DNA of 64,000 bases, taken from a virus. Both the position numbers and the translations under genes were made by a program. The notes under the pieces are model-generated. The model saw only the letters and a list, made by a program, of their open reading frames with translations, ran no database searches and was not told where the DNA came from. Location: positions 124,001 through 188,000 of the IMG/VR virus record IMGVR_UViG_3300031963_000003; one strand, written 5' to 3'. Position 1 is the first letter of the stretch; each line of letters starts with the position of its first letter. Positions 44,916 to 53,678 of this stretch are shown one piece after another.

Positions 44916-45086
44916 ATGGTAAGTCAACAAATTTTAGATACGTTCATTTATGAAACATTAAACGGACAATTTGGTGTGTCCGACCCAACAGAATTTGACC
45001 AAACTATTGGGGTTTTTGCAACTAAAATAGAAGCGGAAAACGCATTAAAAGAATACATTATTAGAGAACAAATAACTTTTGAGTAA
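44916..45086 (+). CDS. Small acidic hypothetical protein
   Basis: 56 residues; helical ends and a central TIGVFATKIEAENALKEYI segment. It lies 7 bp after the previous small gene and shares one base with the next start (TAATG), which supports translation. Function unknown. Confidence 0.55.
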   Translation: MVSQQILDTFIYETLNGQFGVSDPTEFDQTIGVFATKIEAENALKEYIIREQITFE

Positions 45087-45514
45087 TGGAATTTTTGAAT
45101 TCACACCCCATAAAAAAGTCGGATTTAGGATTCCACGGAAATTTATTCGGTGGAAAACTTTTAGCGTGGATTGACGCGGCGGCTGCGGGATACTCCATGC
45201 AATTGTGTGATTCACCAAGATTAGTTACCGTATCAATTGATAAATGTTTTTTTGAAAAACCAGCCAAAGAGGGTCAGTTGATTAAAATTTACGGGTCACC
45301 AAGTAAATTAGGGAATACTTCAGTTACCTTGTATATGGAAGCAAGAGCACATAATGTTTACACAGGTAACCAAATTGTCATCTTGAAAACAAACATAAGG
45401 TTTGTTAGGATTGATGAAGAAGGTAATCCGGTACCAATTGGTGAAAAAGGTAGGAGTAGAATTCAAAAATTAATTGACATAAGAGATTCTGAACAAAACG
45501 ATGTCAACCCTTAA
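45086..45514 (+). CDS. Acyl-CoA thioesterase (hotdog fold)
   Basis: 142 residues. NLFGGKLLAWIDAAAAGYS (near 20-38) is the hotdog active-site helix with catalytic Asp in WID, and VTVSIDKCFFEKPAKEG and GNTSVTLYMEA are typical of the YciA/BACH-type family. It hydrolyses acyl-CoA to free fatty acid and CoA. A role in lipid remodelling during infection is inferred; phage copies are unusual. Confidence 0.8.
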   Translation: MEFLNSHPIKKSDLGFHGNLFGGKLLAWIDAAAAGYSMQLCDSPRLVTVSIDKCFFEKPAKEGQLIKIYGSPSKLGNTSVTLYMEARAHNVYTGNQIVILKTNIRFVRIDEEGNPVPIGEKGRSRIQKLIDIRDSEQNDVNP

Positions 45515-45674
45515 AAGACAATATAAAATTTACATTAAACAAAATCCCAACTCAAATCTTTCTTATGAGGAATGGGAAAAAAATTTTTTGGAAAATTTGA
45601 AATTGGGTATGGAATTAGGTGACGATTTTTCAGATTGGGACGTAACTTTAATGGACGGTTTGGAGGATGAATAA
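45501..45674 (+). CDS. Small acidic protein in overlapping frame
   Basis: 57 residues, helical basic N-terminus and acidic C-terminus. It overlaps the thioesterase by 14 bp and the next gene by 8 bp. No recognised family. Confidence 0.5.
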   Translation: MSTLKRQYKIYIKQNPNSNLSYEEWEKNFLENLKLGMELGDDFSDWDVTLMDGLEDE

Positions 45675-46071
45675 AAAGAAACCTGATATTGTTGTTTGGG
45701 ATGAAACAAATGGGTACGACGCTAATAGAAAGCATTATCCTACCAGTATCGGTTCGCCAAAATTTGAATTACCTAATGTGGGTCTCGTAAAAAAAGAGTC
45801 CTCAAAAAAAATGATTGATGTCTTTAATCGTCAAAGAGAAGAAATCATTCAATCAATAGAAAAACTTCAAAGAGAGTATGTGGATTCAATAATGGTTTGG
45901 GAATCAAAAATTTCTTTTGACCCAATTGTTGGTGAAACATATTACTTATATAATTTTAATGGTGTAAATACATTATCATTATTATCACCAAAAGATTGGA
46001 ATCGGGGTGACGATTTTATTGGTGCTTTTACATTAAATTCAGATAGAAAATGGGTTAGAAATGAAAGGTAA
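45667..46071 (+). CDS. DUF2452-like protein
   Basis: 134 residues. KPDIVVWDETNGYDA at the N-terminus and the C-terminal VGETYYLY, LSLLSPKDW, FIGAFTLNSDRKW are the hallmarks of a Bacteroidota family annotated as DUF2452. No function is known. It supports a Bacteroidota host and overlaps both neighbours. Confidence 0.7.
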   Translation: MNKKKPDIVVWDETNGYDANRKHYPTSIGSPKFELPNVGLVKKESSKKMIDVFNRQREEIIQSIEKLQREYVDSIMVWESKISFDPIVGETYYLYNFNGVNTLSLLSPKDWNRGDDFIGAFTLNSDRKWVRNER

Positions 46072-46675
46072 ATTAATATATCAAAAAAAATCTGACGAAC
46101 TTATTAACAGTGTCGAAGGATGGTTTATTGTTTCTGAAGATTCATCAAAGAATTTTGAAGCATCAAAAGAAACTTTAGAAAAAATAAAAAGCGGAAAATA
46201 TGATGTAAAAGACGGTGATGAAGTCGAGTATGTTTTAAAAACAAATTGTCAAGTAATGTACGATGATATTTTTCATAGTACAATTGCTGACATCATAATA
46301 ACGCAAAAAATGGTTAGTCGGGTTTTTCTGATTGATATTGATGGGACAATTTGTGACGACATTAAAAATGAAGATTCACATCTTTATCCGACAGCTAACC
46401 ATTACCCAAACGCGTTGGGTATCATCAACAAATGGTACGATGAGGGAAATGTAATTACATTTTTTACCGCTCGTGAAAGTAAAGACCGTGAAGTAACCGA
46501 AACATGGTTAAAAGAAAAAGGTTTTAAATATCACGGATTGGTTATGGACAAACCAAGAATCAAAGATGACCAAGAATATGTGTGGATTGATAATAGAAAA
46601 GTCAGAGCGATTACGTATCTTGGAACGTGGTCTGAATTAAAAGAAGTAGACGCAAAAATTCAAACATTTGAGTAA
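46061..46675 (+). CDS. HAD phosphatase with N-terminal extra domain
   Basis: 204 residues. Residues 1-80 form a small domain starting KGKLIYQKKSD that looks like a stand-alone phage protein family, then SRVFLIDIDGTICDD (DxD nucleophile near 92) begins a HAD domain with TFFTARESKDRE and the acidic YVWIDNRK. The HAD half resembles small polynucleotide- or sugar-phosphate phosphatases. An internal ATG just before the HAD domain could give a second, shorter product. One-base overlap with thymidylate synthase. Confidence 0.7.
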   Translation: MKGKLIYQKKSDELINSVEGWFIVSEDSSKNFEASKETLEKIKSGKYDVKDGDEVEYVLKTNCQVMYDDIFHSTIADIIITQKMVSRVFLIDIDGTICDDIKNEDSHLYPTANHYPNALGIINKWYDEGNVITFFTARESKDREVTETWLKEKGFKYHGLVMDKPRIKDDQEYVWIDNRKVRAITYLGTWSELKEVDAKIQTFE

Positions 46676-48000
46676 TGAACAAATTAGATAAACAATACAC
46701 AGACTTACTCCAAACTATTATAGATTATGGGGTAGAAAAGAAAGACCGTACAGGTACAGGAACCAAATCTATTTTTGGTTATACAATCCGTCATAAAATG
46801 TCCGATGGGTTTCCATTACTTACAACCAAGAAAATGGCGTGGAAGACGATGGTAACCGAATTGTTATGGTTCCTTCGTGGTGATACAAACATCAAGTTCC
46901 TTGTTGATAACAATTGTCATATTTGGGATGGTGATGCGTATAAGAACTATCTAATTGAAGATGCCAAAATCTTACCTAATATGTCAAAAGAAAAAATGTT
47001 AGAGTTAGGATTTCGATTAACAAAAGAAGAATTCATCAACAAAATAAAAACCGATGATGAGTTTGCTAAGAAGTGGGGTGACCTCGGACCTGTGTATGGT
47101 AAGCAATGGAGAAGATGGGGTAGAAAGAATGTGACTAATTACGACTTAAAGGATGTAAAAGGTTCTGACCAACACAGAGTACTAAAAGCAATTGAAATCG
47201 GTGAAGATGTTACCAAGTATGGTGTCAAAATAGAATACCAAAACAATTCAATAGACCAAATCACAAACCTAATCAACGACCTTAAAACAAATCCAGACTC
47301 AAGACGATTAATGGTCAATGCTTGGAATGTTGGAGAGCTGGACCAAATGGTTCTTCCACCTTGTCATTATGGATTTCAAGTTTATACGAGAGAGTTGAGT
47401 TTAGATGAAAGGATTAATTATTATAACTCAACAAAAGACCCTTTAAATCAAAGTAGTGATTATCACGATGTTCACATGGATAGTTTAAGAGTTCCTAAAC
47501 GAGCAATCTCTTTAATGTGGAATCAACGCTCAGTAGACACATTCTTAGGTCTACCATTCAATATTGCTTCTTACGGTTTGTTACTTGAGATTATTGCTAA
47601 AGAAGTAAATATGGTACCTGATGAGTTGATTGGTAATTTAGGTGATACTCATTTGTATAGTAACCATGTTGAACAAGCAAGAGAACAAATCGGTAGAAAG
47701 TATACACATGAAGAGAGAGAAGGTATGTTAAAAGAGGCGATGGGTCCTAATGGTTATAAAAGTGCGTTGAAAGACTTAGCACCATTTGGTGGAGGTATGT
47801 CTGAATATTATGAGATATATAAAATACCACGATACACAAGAGAACCTTATAAATTACCCAAACTAAAACATATGAAGACCGATGAATTTTATAAATCATT
47901 ATCTGAAGACTCATCTTTAATAACTCATTTGGAAAATAAGGATTTTCAAATCGAAAATTATCAATCACACCCATCGATTAAAGCACCCTTAAGTAATTAA
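46675..48000 (+). CDS. thyA: Thymidylate synthase with insertions
   Basis: 441 residues against about 264 for most ThyA. Core motifs are intact: KKDRTGTGT, FPLLTTKK, WGDLGPVYGKQWR, SRRLMVNAWN, catalytic PPCH (C230), LPFNIASYG, GDTHLYSNH and the C-terminal end. Extra sequence sits at about 95-130, 150-180 (a KNVTNYDLKDVKG loop), after the active-site strand (245-262) and at 325-405. It converts dUMP to dTMP for phage DNA. The insertions are in frame and not recognisable as inteins. Confidence 0.9.
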   Translation: MNKLDKQYTDLLQTIIDYGVEKKDRTGTGTKSIFGYTIRHKMSDGFPLLTTKKMAWKTMVTELLWFLRGDTNIKFLVDNNCHIWDGDAYKNYLIEDAKILPNMSKEKMLELGFRLTKEEFINKIKTDDEFAKKWGDLGPVYGKQWRRWGRKNVTNYDLKDVKGSDQHRVLKAIEIGEDVTKYGVKIEYQNNSIDQITNLINDLKTNPDSRRLMVNAWNVGELDQMVLPPCHYGFQVYTRELSLDERINYYNSTKDPLNQSSDYHDVHMDSLRVPKRAISLMWNQRSVDTFLGLPFNIASYGLLLEIIAKEVNMVPDELIGNLGDTHLYSNHVEQAREQIGRKYTHEEREGMLKEAMGPNGYKSALKDLAPFGGGMSEYYEIYKIPRYTREPYKLPKLKHMKTDEFYKSLSEDSSLITHLENKDFQIENYQSHPSIKAPLSN

Positions 48001-48003
48001 ACT

Positions 48004-48159
48004 ATGAAAATAAGTATTGACAAAGTTGTATATCAATCTTATATTTTACCATATGTTAAAATAACATATAACAGTTGGTTAAATGGTGATTATGAATTAA
48101 TAATTGGTTGGTTTAGTTATCAATTGGTTATTGGTTATACACCAAAACATAACAGATAA
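48004..48159 (+). CDS. Tiny aromatic-rich protein
   Basis: 51 residues, beta-rich and Tyr/Ile/Trp-rich (YNSWLNGDYELIIGWFSYQ). It fills the gap between thyA (3 bp away) and the next gene (13 bp). Coding is likely from packing only. Confidence 0.4.
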   Translation: MKISIDKVVYQSYILPYVKITYNSWLNGDYELIIGWFSYQLVIGYTPKHNR

Positions 48160-48172
48160 TTGAAAAATATAG

Positions 48173-48421
48173 ATGATTAAATTTTTAAAACTGCTATTGA
48201 TGAAACTTAGGCGTTTAAATTCCCCAACAATAGTTGAACCAGTAAAATGGTCAGTAGAGGATTTTAATAAAGCCAAAAAATGGGCCCAATCAAGATTACA
48301 CCCTTCTTATAATGATAGAACAATATGGGACGTGGTTTATAGTGTAAGATATGATACTGCCGAAGTTCTTCACGAAATAAATAAGTTCATAGTTATAGAA
48401 AATAAAAATAAAAACAAATAA
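48173..48421 (+). CDS. Small basic hypothetical protein
   Basis: 82 residues; basic N-terminal helix, then EDFNKAKKWAQSRLHPSYNDRT and a helical C-terminus. Placed 4 bp before the lipoprotein gene. No family recognised. Confidence 0.5.
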   Translation: MIKFLKLLLMKLRRLNSPTIVEPVKWSVEDFNKAKKWAQSRLHPSYNDRTIWDVVYSVRYDTAEVLHEINKFIVIENKNKNK

Positions 48422-48425
48422 AAAA

Positions 48426-49802
48426 ATGAAAATTACAAAAACACTATTATTAATTTTAGGATTGTTTACAATCGTATACTCATGTTCTGACACGAGTAAA
48501 ACAATTAAACCACAAGAGTTCCCAACGGACTTAGGTATTTCGGGATTCAATTTTCCTGAAGACTCTACGAAAATTTACGGATGGTTAGAGAATCAAGATA
48601 CAACCAGTATTGTAAATCACGCGTGGGGTATTTGGGCTGGACTTACTCAACCAACAAAACAAAAATACAATGGTCAAACATTGTTGGTTTTTGAAACTTG
48701 GATGGGTGTTCAAGAACTATCTGCAATGTCTGCACAGGGTCAAGTTTCAAGTTCAATGGAAAAATCAAACAGAACTGAACTTAACATCCCGAAACAATTT
48801 GTACATGGTAAACTTTTCGCGGGACAAAAGATTGACACAAACTTCACTGTGTTGGAAACAGTTTCTTATGACCCATCTGCGGCACATTTTGCAACATCAA
48901 ACAAATTATTTAATCAATCGTCATTGAACAAATATTTGGTAAAAGATGGAATTGGTGCGGTACCTGAATTTCCTAATACTTCAATCACCACCAAACCAAC
49001 ATATTATGCTGGTGTACCAAGTAAAAACGGTTTGATTAGAGTACCTGTTTGGGTATCACCAAATCCGGCCAAAGCGTATAGATATAATGAATGGCAACAA
49101 TGGGTTTACGCCGATGTTAATAATAAACAGGAACCGAATAAAAAGTTAGTACCTGTAACAACATCAAATCCCACAGAGGAACAAATTAAAGATGCGACCT
49201 GTAACGTAAATGATTTTATTAATTATAAAATTGATAGAGTAGGTGCGGACTATCTCAATAGTCACCAAGACGTTGGAACTACACCAAGTAGACAATTTAT
49301 CGAAGGTGACTATGTGTTGTTGGTAGCCATGCACGTAACAACAAAAGAATTTAAAAATTGGACATGGCAAACTTATTTTTGGTGCCCTGACCCGTCTAAC
49401 CCTCCTTCACCAAGTTCTAAATTTGAAGCAGGTCTTAGACCTAAAGAACTTAAAGGCGCCGCTTCACACTACGCAGTTAGTACAGCATACGCAATGGTTT
49501 GGCCGAATCAACCTGTGAGTGGCGGTTCTGACAACAACGCTAGACCGATACTTGCTTTCAATCCTTATTTAGAGGGTGGATTTGGTCCAAAAGTTTTCAG
49601 TTTACAAAACAAATTCAGACCTGATTTTGTGTATGGAATGCAAACAAACTGTATGTCATGTCACGCATTGTCGACTATGACGGGTAAGAATGGATACACC
49701 ACAAATCAATACATTGATATGATGGACACATCGTTATTTAAGAATGATGTTAAATTAGATTTCACATGGTCAATTCAAGGTAACTTGAATTCTGATAAGT
49801 AA
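48426..49802 (+). CDS. Exported lipoprotein with a c-type heme motif
   Basis: 458 residues. The N-terminal signal sequence (hydrophobic 6-18) ends in VYSC, a usable lipobox with acylated C20. Near the C-terminus a single CMSCH (409-413) is a CXXCH heme-attachment motif; an AAHFA and several HAW/SHY histidines could give the distal ligand. The rest is a large soluble domain of no recognised family. It is metabolic-type cargo unlike any common phage protein, most likely captured from a host and placed in the outer membrane or periplasm. Confidence 0.65.
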   Translation: MKITKTLLLILGLFTIVYSCSDTSKTIKPQEFPTDLGISGFNFPEDSTKIYGWLENQDTTSIVNHAWGIWAGLTQPTKQKYNGQTLLVFETWMGVQELSAMSAQGQVSSSMEKSNRTELNIPKQFVHGKLFAGQKIDTNFTVLETVSYDPSAAHFATSNKLFNQSSLNKYLVKDGIGAVPEFPNTSITTKPTYYAGVPSKNGLIRVPVWVSPNPAKAYRYNEWQQWVYADVNNKQEPNKKLVPVTTSNPTEEQIKDATCNVNDFINYKIDRVGADYLNSHQDVGTTPSRQFIEGDYVLLVAMHVTTKEFKNWTWQTYFWCPDPSNPPSPSSKFEAGLRPKELKGAASHYAVSTAYAMVWPNQPVSGGSDNNARPILAFNPYLEGGFGPKVFSLQNKFRPDFVYGMQTNCMSCHALSTMTGKNGYTTNQYIDMMDTSLFKNDVKLDFTWSIQGNLNSDK

Positions 49803-49821
49803 TAACATAAAATAACAACAA

Positions 49822-50133
49822 GTGAAGCTCCGTAAAATCGTAAAAGAATATAAAAATGCTACAACTTATGAGATATGGGAAGGAATTAGAGACAATTTTA
49901 CTTTCGGTTTCATCGGAGCGACACTTGTTGTTTTTATTGCAACAAGAACCGACTTTGCTGTTCTTATCGGTTATATTGTCTACTATTATTACATGGGTCG
50001 GATAGTTAATCGACCAAAGTACGTTACAGATTTAGGTAAGTTGATAGTTTTCCCAATCCCTTCGGCATTGGGTGCGTTCACAGGGTATAAGTTATCTTAT
50101 ACTTTAATTGGGTTATTGGGGAGTATTTTTTAA
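49822..50133 (+). CDS. Membrane protein with GTG start
   Basis: 103 residues. No in-frame ATG precedes the coherent N-terminus KLRKIVKEYKNATTYEIWEG, so the GTG at 49822 is used. Three hydrophobic stretches (about 28-45, 48-60, 75-102). The end overlaps the convergent small gene by 4 bp. Function unknown. Confidence 0.55.
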   Translation: MKLRKIVKEYKNATTYEIWEGIRDNFTFGFIGATLVVFIATRTDFAVLIGYIVYYYYMGRIVNRPKYVTDLGKLIVFPIPSALGAFTGYKLSYTLIGLLGSIF

Positions 50134-50282
50134 TTAGTTCTCCTACCCTGTCCACGGTAGTTTTTCTCACTTTTATCGTGTTTATTAAAAGATTTTTTAG
50201 CTTTACCTAATCTTCTTTTACCAAAATTCACCTTTATAGATGCGTTTGATGATTTACCTTTTGAACTTTTTCCTGCTGCCAT
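50130..50282 (-). CDS. Small highly basic protein
   Basis: 50 residues: MAAGKSSKGKSS start and a RRLGKAKKSFNKHDKSEKNY core ending GQGRRTN. Arg/Lys-rich small proteins of this pattern recur in large phages and suggest nucleic-acid binding. TATTTAT precedes it on the minus strand. Its stop overlaps the stop of the convergent gene. Confidence 0.6.
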   Translation of the reverse strand: MAAGKSSKGKSSNASIKVNFGKRRLGKAKKSFNKHDKSEKNYRGQGRRTN

Positions 50283-50300
50283 GTTAATAATTTTATAAAA

Positions 50301-50307
50301 ATAAATA
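50301..50307 (-). promoter_or_regulatory. TATTTAT motif (minus) upstream of 50282
   Basis: The minus strand reads TATTTAT 18 bp before the start at 50282. A plus-strand TATATTTG box (50329-50336) for the 50352 gene lies in the same divergent gap. Confidence 0.4.
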
Positions 50308-50351
50308 TGGATATCATTAAAAAAGTGGTATATTTGTAAAAAATATCAAAA

Positions 50352-52187
50352 ATGCAACTCATCAAACAAAGATTTTCTTATTTCAGAATAGATTTAGTTA
50401 GGGATAATTGTATGTTGTCTGAAGATAGACCAATACCAATTGTTGTATCTGATGGTAAAGAACTGGATGATGATTTTTTATTTACTGAACAGGTTAAGAC
50501 ACTTGAGCCCGTTGTAAATAGGGATACCAAATTTGAAACCATAAAATTGGAACCAAGACCATCAAAGGGTGCGAGGACAAAATATTTTTATGGTGAAAAA
50601 GAAAAAGAATACGTTTCTTTCATAAAATTGACAAAAGAACCTTGTTACACAACAAGTGAAAAACATTTAAAAAGACATTATGGGAATCCTTTCTCATCAA
50701 TACAAATTGTAACATTTGAAAGAACAATAGAACTTAGAGAAGGTAAACTTTACATAAGGTGTTACAAGAATACCAGATATCGTGATTTTAATTGGAAATA
50801 TTTCCGTAAATCTTCCAAGGTAATGACGTTAACAATTGATTTACAGAAGGGAGATTTTACGATTGGGGATATGAATTTTGGAAAGATAAAATCCAAAAGA
50901 TTTAGAAAAAATTCATTTACTACGTTAGAAATCTTGTTGGGTTCAAACAGTCTTTTCAATTTAAAAAAAGAGTTTAGTAACAATCTTAAAATCGCTAAGG
51001 AATTTGATGACACATTTAATGAACACGAATTTGTAAATGTTATTAAAAATCACATTCCAAACTTACCTACTAACGTTGGAAACTTATTTGATAAACATTT
51101 TTTTATAACTAGTTTTATTGAATTCTTTGCGGAAAAGAAAAAAATAAAAACACCAAACGACTTTGTACCACTTATTAAAATACATTACCCAACTGAAAAA
51201 TACCTTAAAAAGAATCAGAGAAAATTAATGCAATCTATTTTGGATAGTTACGGAATAAATTCAAAATTTACCTTGAAACTTTTCCATGAAAATCCAAAAT
51301 TAAATTTACAAGAGTTTTCATGTATGTGTGATTTACTTGGAAAGGATTATCCAAAATACCTCGGTTCTTTGAAAAGTGAATGTTTTAATCTTTTTATGGT
51401 AGATAATGGTAATGCACATTCTATGGTACCGCTTGAATTGAGAGGTGCTAAAAATCACCACCGACACCTGTTTATTGATAATGTTGATAGGGAAAATATC
51501 ATTAAAATTTTAAATTCCCTGATTCCCAAACCGGCAGGAGACCATTCAGTATCGTCGGTTACTCGAGGTATATACACTTTGATAAAAGACCACTTCGATA
51601 TGATTGAAAAGATTCGTGAATTTGACCCTAACATAAAAATGAGGGCAACAAATTACACGGACTTTCATACAGAGCACATTGAACTATCCAAGACATGTTC
51701 ATTAATCAAAAAGGGTTGGTCAATCGAATATCAATATGACAACAGAATGGTGAGATTAGTGGAGGAACAAATAAAGACTCGATTTGAGAACGACAATCAT
51801 ATTTTTTCTCCTGTGATATTAAAGAGAGAAGAAGAATATTCGGAAGAGGGTACATTTATGCACCACTGTGTTGCCAGTTACGCAAACAAAGAATCATCAA
51901 TGATAATTTCATTGAGGACCAACGGTGGTTCAGATAGAGTAACATGTGAGTTTAACAAAAAAACAGGTGACTGTATTCAGGAGAGACATTTTTGTAATAA
52001 GTTACCACCTGAGTATTTTGGTGAATCATTAGAAATATTAAAACAAAGAGTTAGAAAATTTGCGTCACAAAGATTATTGAACCACATTGATATTAAAAAG
52101 GTGAAAGTTAAAATAAATGGGAAGGAAGTCAACCAAAGAGAACCTGATTTATTTGAACAACTGATGAATGGTGACATAGAGTTTTAA
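50352..52187 (+). CDS. PcfJ-like protein, 611 residues
   Basis: The C-terminal part carries the PcfJ core: REEEYSEEGTFMHHCVASYA (about 495-514) with an SLRTN strand and a QERHFCN loop. The N-terminal 350 residues are Lys/Phe-rich with no known domain. PcfJ proteins are common in mobile elements and phages, with no settled biochemical role. The plus-strand TATATTTG box at 50329-50336 is its likely promoter, with a weak -33 element. Confidence 0.65.
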   Translation: MQLIKQRFSYFRIDLVRDNCMLSEDRPIPIVVSDGKELDDDFLFTEQVKTLEPVVNRDTKFETIKLEPRPSKGARTKYFYGEKEKEYVSFIKLTKEPCYTTSEKHLKRHYGNPFSSIQIVTFERTIELREGKLYIRCYKNTRYRDFNWKYFRKSSKVMTLTIDLQKGDFTIGDMNFGKIKSKRFRKNSFTTLEILLGSNSLFNLKKEFSNNLKIAKEFDDTFNEHEFVNVIKNHIPNLPTNVGNLFDKHFFITSFIEFFAEKKKIKTPNDFVPLIKIHYPTEKYLKKNQRKLMQSILDSYGINSKFTLKLFHENPKLNLQEFSCMCDLLGKDYPKYLGSLKSECFNLFMVDNGNAHSMVPLELRGAKNHHRHLFIDNVDRENIIKILNSLIPKPAGDHSVSSVTRGIYTLIKDHFDMIEKIREFDPNIKMRATNYTDFHTEHIELSKTCSLIKKGWSIEYQYDNRMVRLVEEQIKTRFENDNHIFSPVILKREEEYSEEGTFMHHCVASYANKESSMIISLRTNGGSDRVTCEFNKKTGDCIQERHFCNKLPPEYFGESLEILKQRVRKFASQRLLNHIDIKKVKVKINGKEVNQREPDLFEQLMNGDIEF

Positions 52188-52207
52188 TACTACATAATTA
52201 AATTTAG

Positions 52208-52230
52208 TCCATGTATATTTTATACATGGA
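52208..52230 (+). promoter_or_regulatory. Palindrome around the start of the second PcfJ-like gene
   Basis: TCCATGTATA-TTT-TATACATGGA: perfect 10-bp arms and a 3-nt TTT loop. It contains both candidate start codons (52211 and 52226) and a TATATTTTATA promoter-like core. Same layout as the palindrome at 8758-8778. Confidence 0.5.
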
Positions 52231-53614
52231 TTTGTTACTTAGACATTATCAAAACAAAAAATCCAAAACGAACAATTCGGTTTCGATTTGTGAATTACAG
52301 TTGTATCAATATGATAGTTTGATACACTATATCGCGGATTTTTCTTTCGATTATTTACGATACGGAATAAAAAACATCCTTACCATCCATCACGGGTTCA
52401 CGGTTAATTTAAAAAACGGGGACATAAATACTTACTACCAATTATCAAACTATTCAGTGAGTGAAGGTGATAAAGGTAGAAGTAAAAATAATAGAAAGAA
52501 GAATAATTTTGATTCAATACTTGCACTAATAGAAAACGGCATGTACAAGGGTGAAAAGAGAAAAGATTATTGGGGTAAAAGGTATAATAAATCAATTCAG
52601 GACATTATTAATATTTTAATATCCAAAATACAATCTGAGTCAAATTTTAATATTGAAAAGAATTATCAAGAGAAATGCTATATTAATCCACTATATGATT
52701 TGTTAGTTGATTTTCATTTATCAAAGAAAAATATAAAATACCATGATACTGTTTACACCACAATTCAACAAGAGTATCCACAGAAAAAATGGTTAAAATT
52801 AAATGATAATAAATTTTTACCTTCTATTTTAGATTCGTATGGAATTAAATCAAAGTACTTGATTGCTGAATTAAATAAACCACAAAACTTTGATGTGAAT
52901 ATTAAAAGTCTAAGCTTTCTATGTAAACTTTTTGGTGATGGTTACGTTGATTATTTAAGACAAACTAAGTGGCACGACATTGTAAAACGTAATTCTAATT
53001 TCAGAAAATTCCACACTTTGAAAAATGATAAAGAAAAATCCATGATGGTCAAGGTTATTAATGATTGGGAAACCACAAACCTATATAAAGATAATTTTGT
53101 TGAGTTGGTGAACAAATTAATGAATCTTCGAGAATTCATAGAATCCAAAAATATCCCCTGTAAATTTAATGCGAGCGATTCCGACTCTGTAGAATTACTT
53201 TTAAATAAATTTGAAAACATAAAAAATCATTTTAAAAGGGGTTACAAAACAAGATATTCATTTAATGAGGAGTTCATAAATGAAATAGAATCTGACATTA
53301 TAATTGACAATAAAGTTTTTCAAACCAAAATACTCAAAACCGAAGAGGATTTTTTCACTGAAGGATTTATGATGAAAAATTGTATGTCTAAACAATTCAG
53401 CAAAGGTGTGGTCTATATCTATCTTTCCATGAAATGTAATCGAACAAAGATTAATTTAGAATATAAAAAAGGTAGTTTGATAATGTCTTTTGGTAAGGCC
53501 AATAGTCCTGTTGAGTCTTATTTCAATCCCGCAATAAATGAAATATCAAAAAAAATGATGAAATATTCCAATATGACATGGACTAAAGAAAAATATGAAT
53601 ATATTTCAAAATAA
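52226..53614 (+). CDS. PcfJ-like protein, paralogue of the previous gene
   Basis: 462 residues from ATG 52226 (an ATG at 52211 is in frame but inside the left palindrome arm). It shares with its neighbour the segment LPSILDSYGIKSK (compare MQSILDSYGINSK), FLCKLFGDGYVDYL (compare CMCDLLGKDYPKYL) and the PcfJ core EEDFFTEGFMMKNCMS with KINLEYKKG. It is shorter at the N-terminus. A tandem duplication followed by divergence is the likely origin. Confidence 0.65.
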   Translation: MDLLLRHYQNKKSKTNNSVSICELQLYQYDSLIHYIADFSFDYLRYGIKNILTIHHGFTVNLKNGDINTYYQLSNYSVSEGDKGRSKNNRKKNNFDSILALIENGMYKGEKRKDYWGKRYNKSIQDIINILISKIQSESNFNIEKNYQEKCYINPLYDLLVDFHLSKKNIKYHDTVYTTIQQEYPQKKWLKLNDNKFLPSILDSYGIKSKYLIAELNKPQNFDVNIKSLSFLCKLFGDGYVDYLRQTKWHDIVKRNSNFRKFHTLKNDKEKSMMVKVINDWETTNLYKDNFVELVNKLMNLREFIESKNIPCKFNASDSDSVELLLNKFENIKNHFKRGYKTRYSFNEEFINEIESDIIIDNKVFQTKILKTEEDFFTEGFMMKNCMSKQFSKGVVYIYLSMKCNRTKINLEYKKGSLIMSFGKANSPVESYFNPAINEISKKMMKYSNMTWTKEKYEYISK

Positions 53615-53626
53615 TTTTAGGATTTT

Positions 53627-53658
53627 TTTGGAAATCAAATTTTTCTTTTCTATATTTG
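53627..53658 (+). promoter_or_regulatory. Bacteroidota-type promoter for 53679
   Basis: TTTG (53627-53630), 20-bp spacer, TATATTTG (53651-53658): a perfect match to the Bacteroidota consensus, 20 bp before the start codon. Confidence 0.75.
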
Positions 53659-53678
53659 GTTGGTAAAACCCCTTAATC

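Noticed and set aside
46675-48000. Intein or intron in thymidylate synthase
   Set aside because: The insertions are short, lack Cys/Ser/HN splice-junction residues and the frame is continuous.
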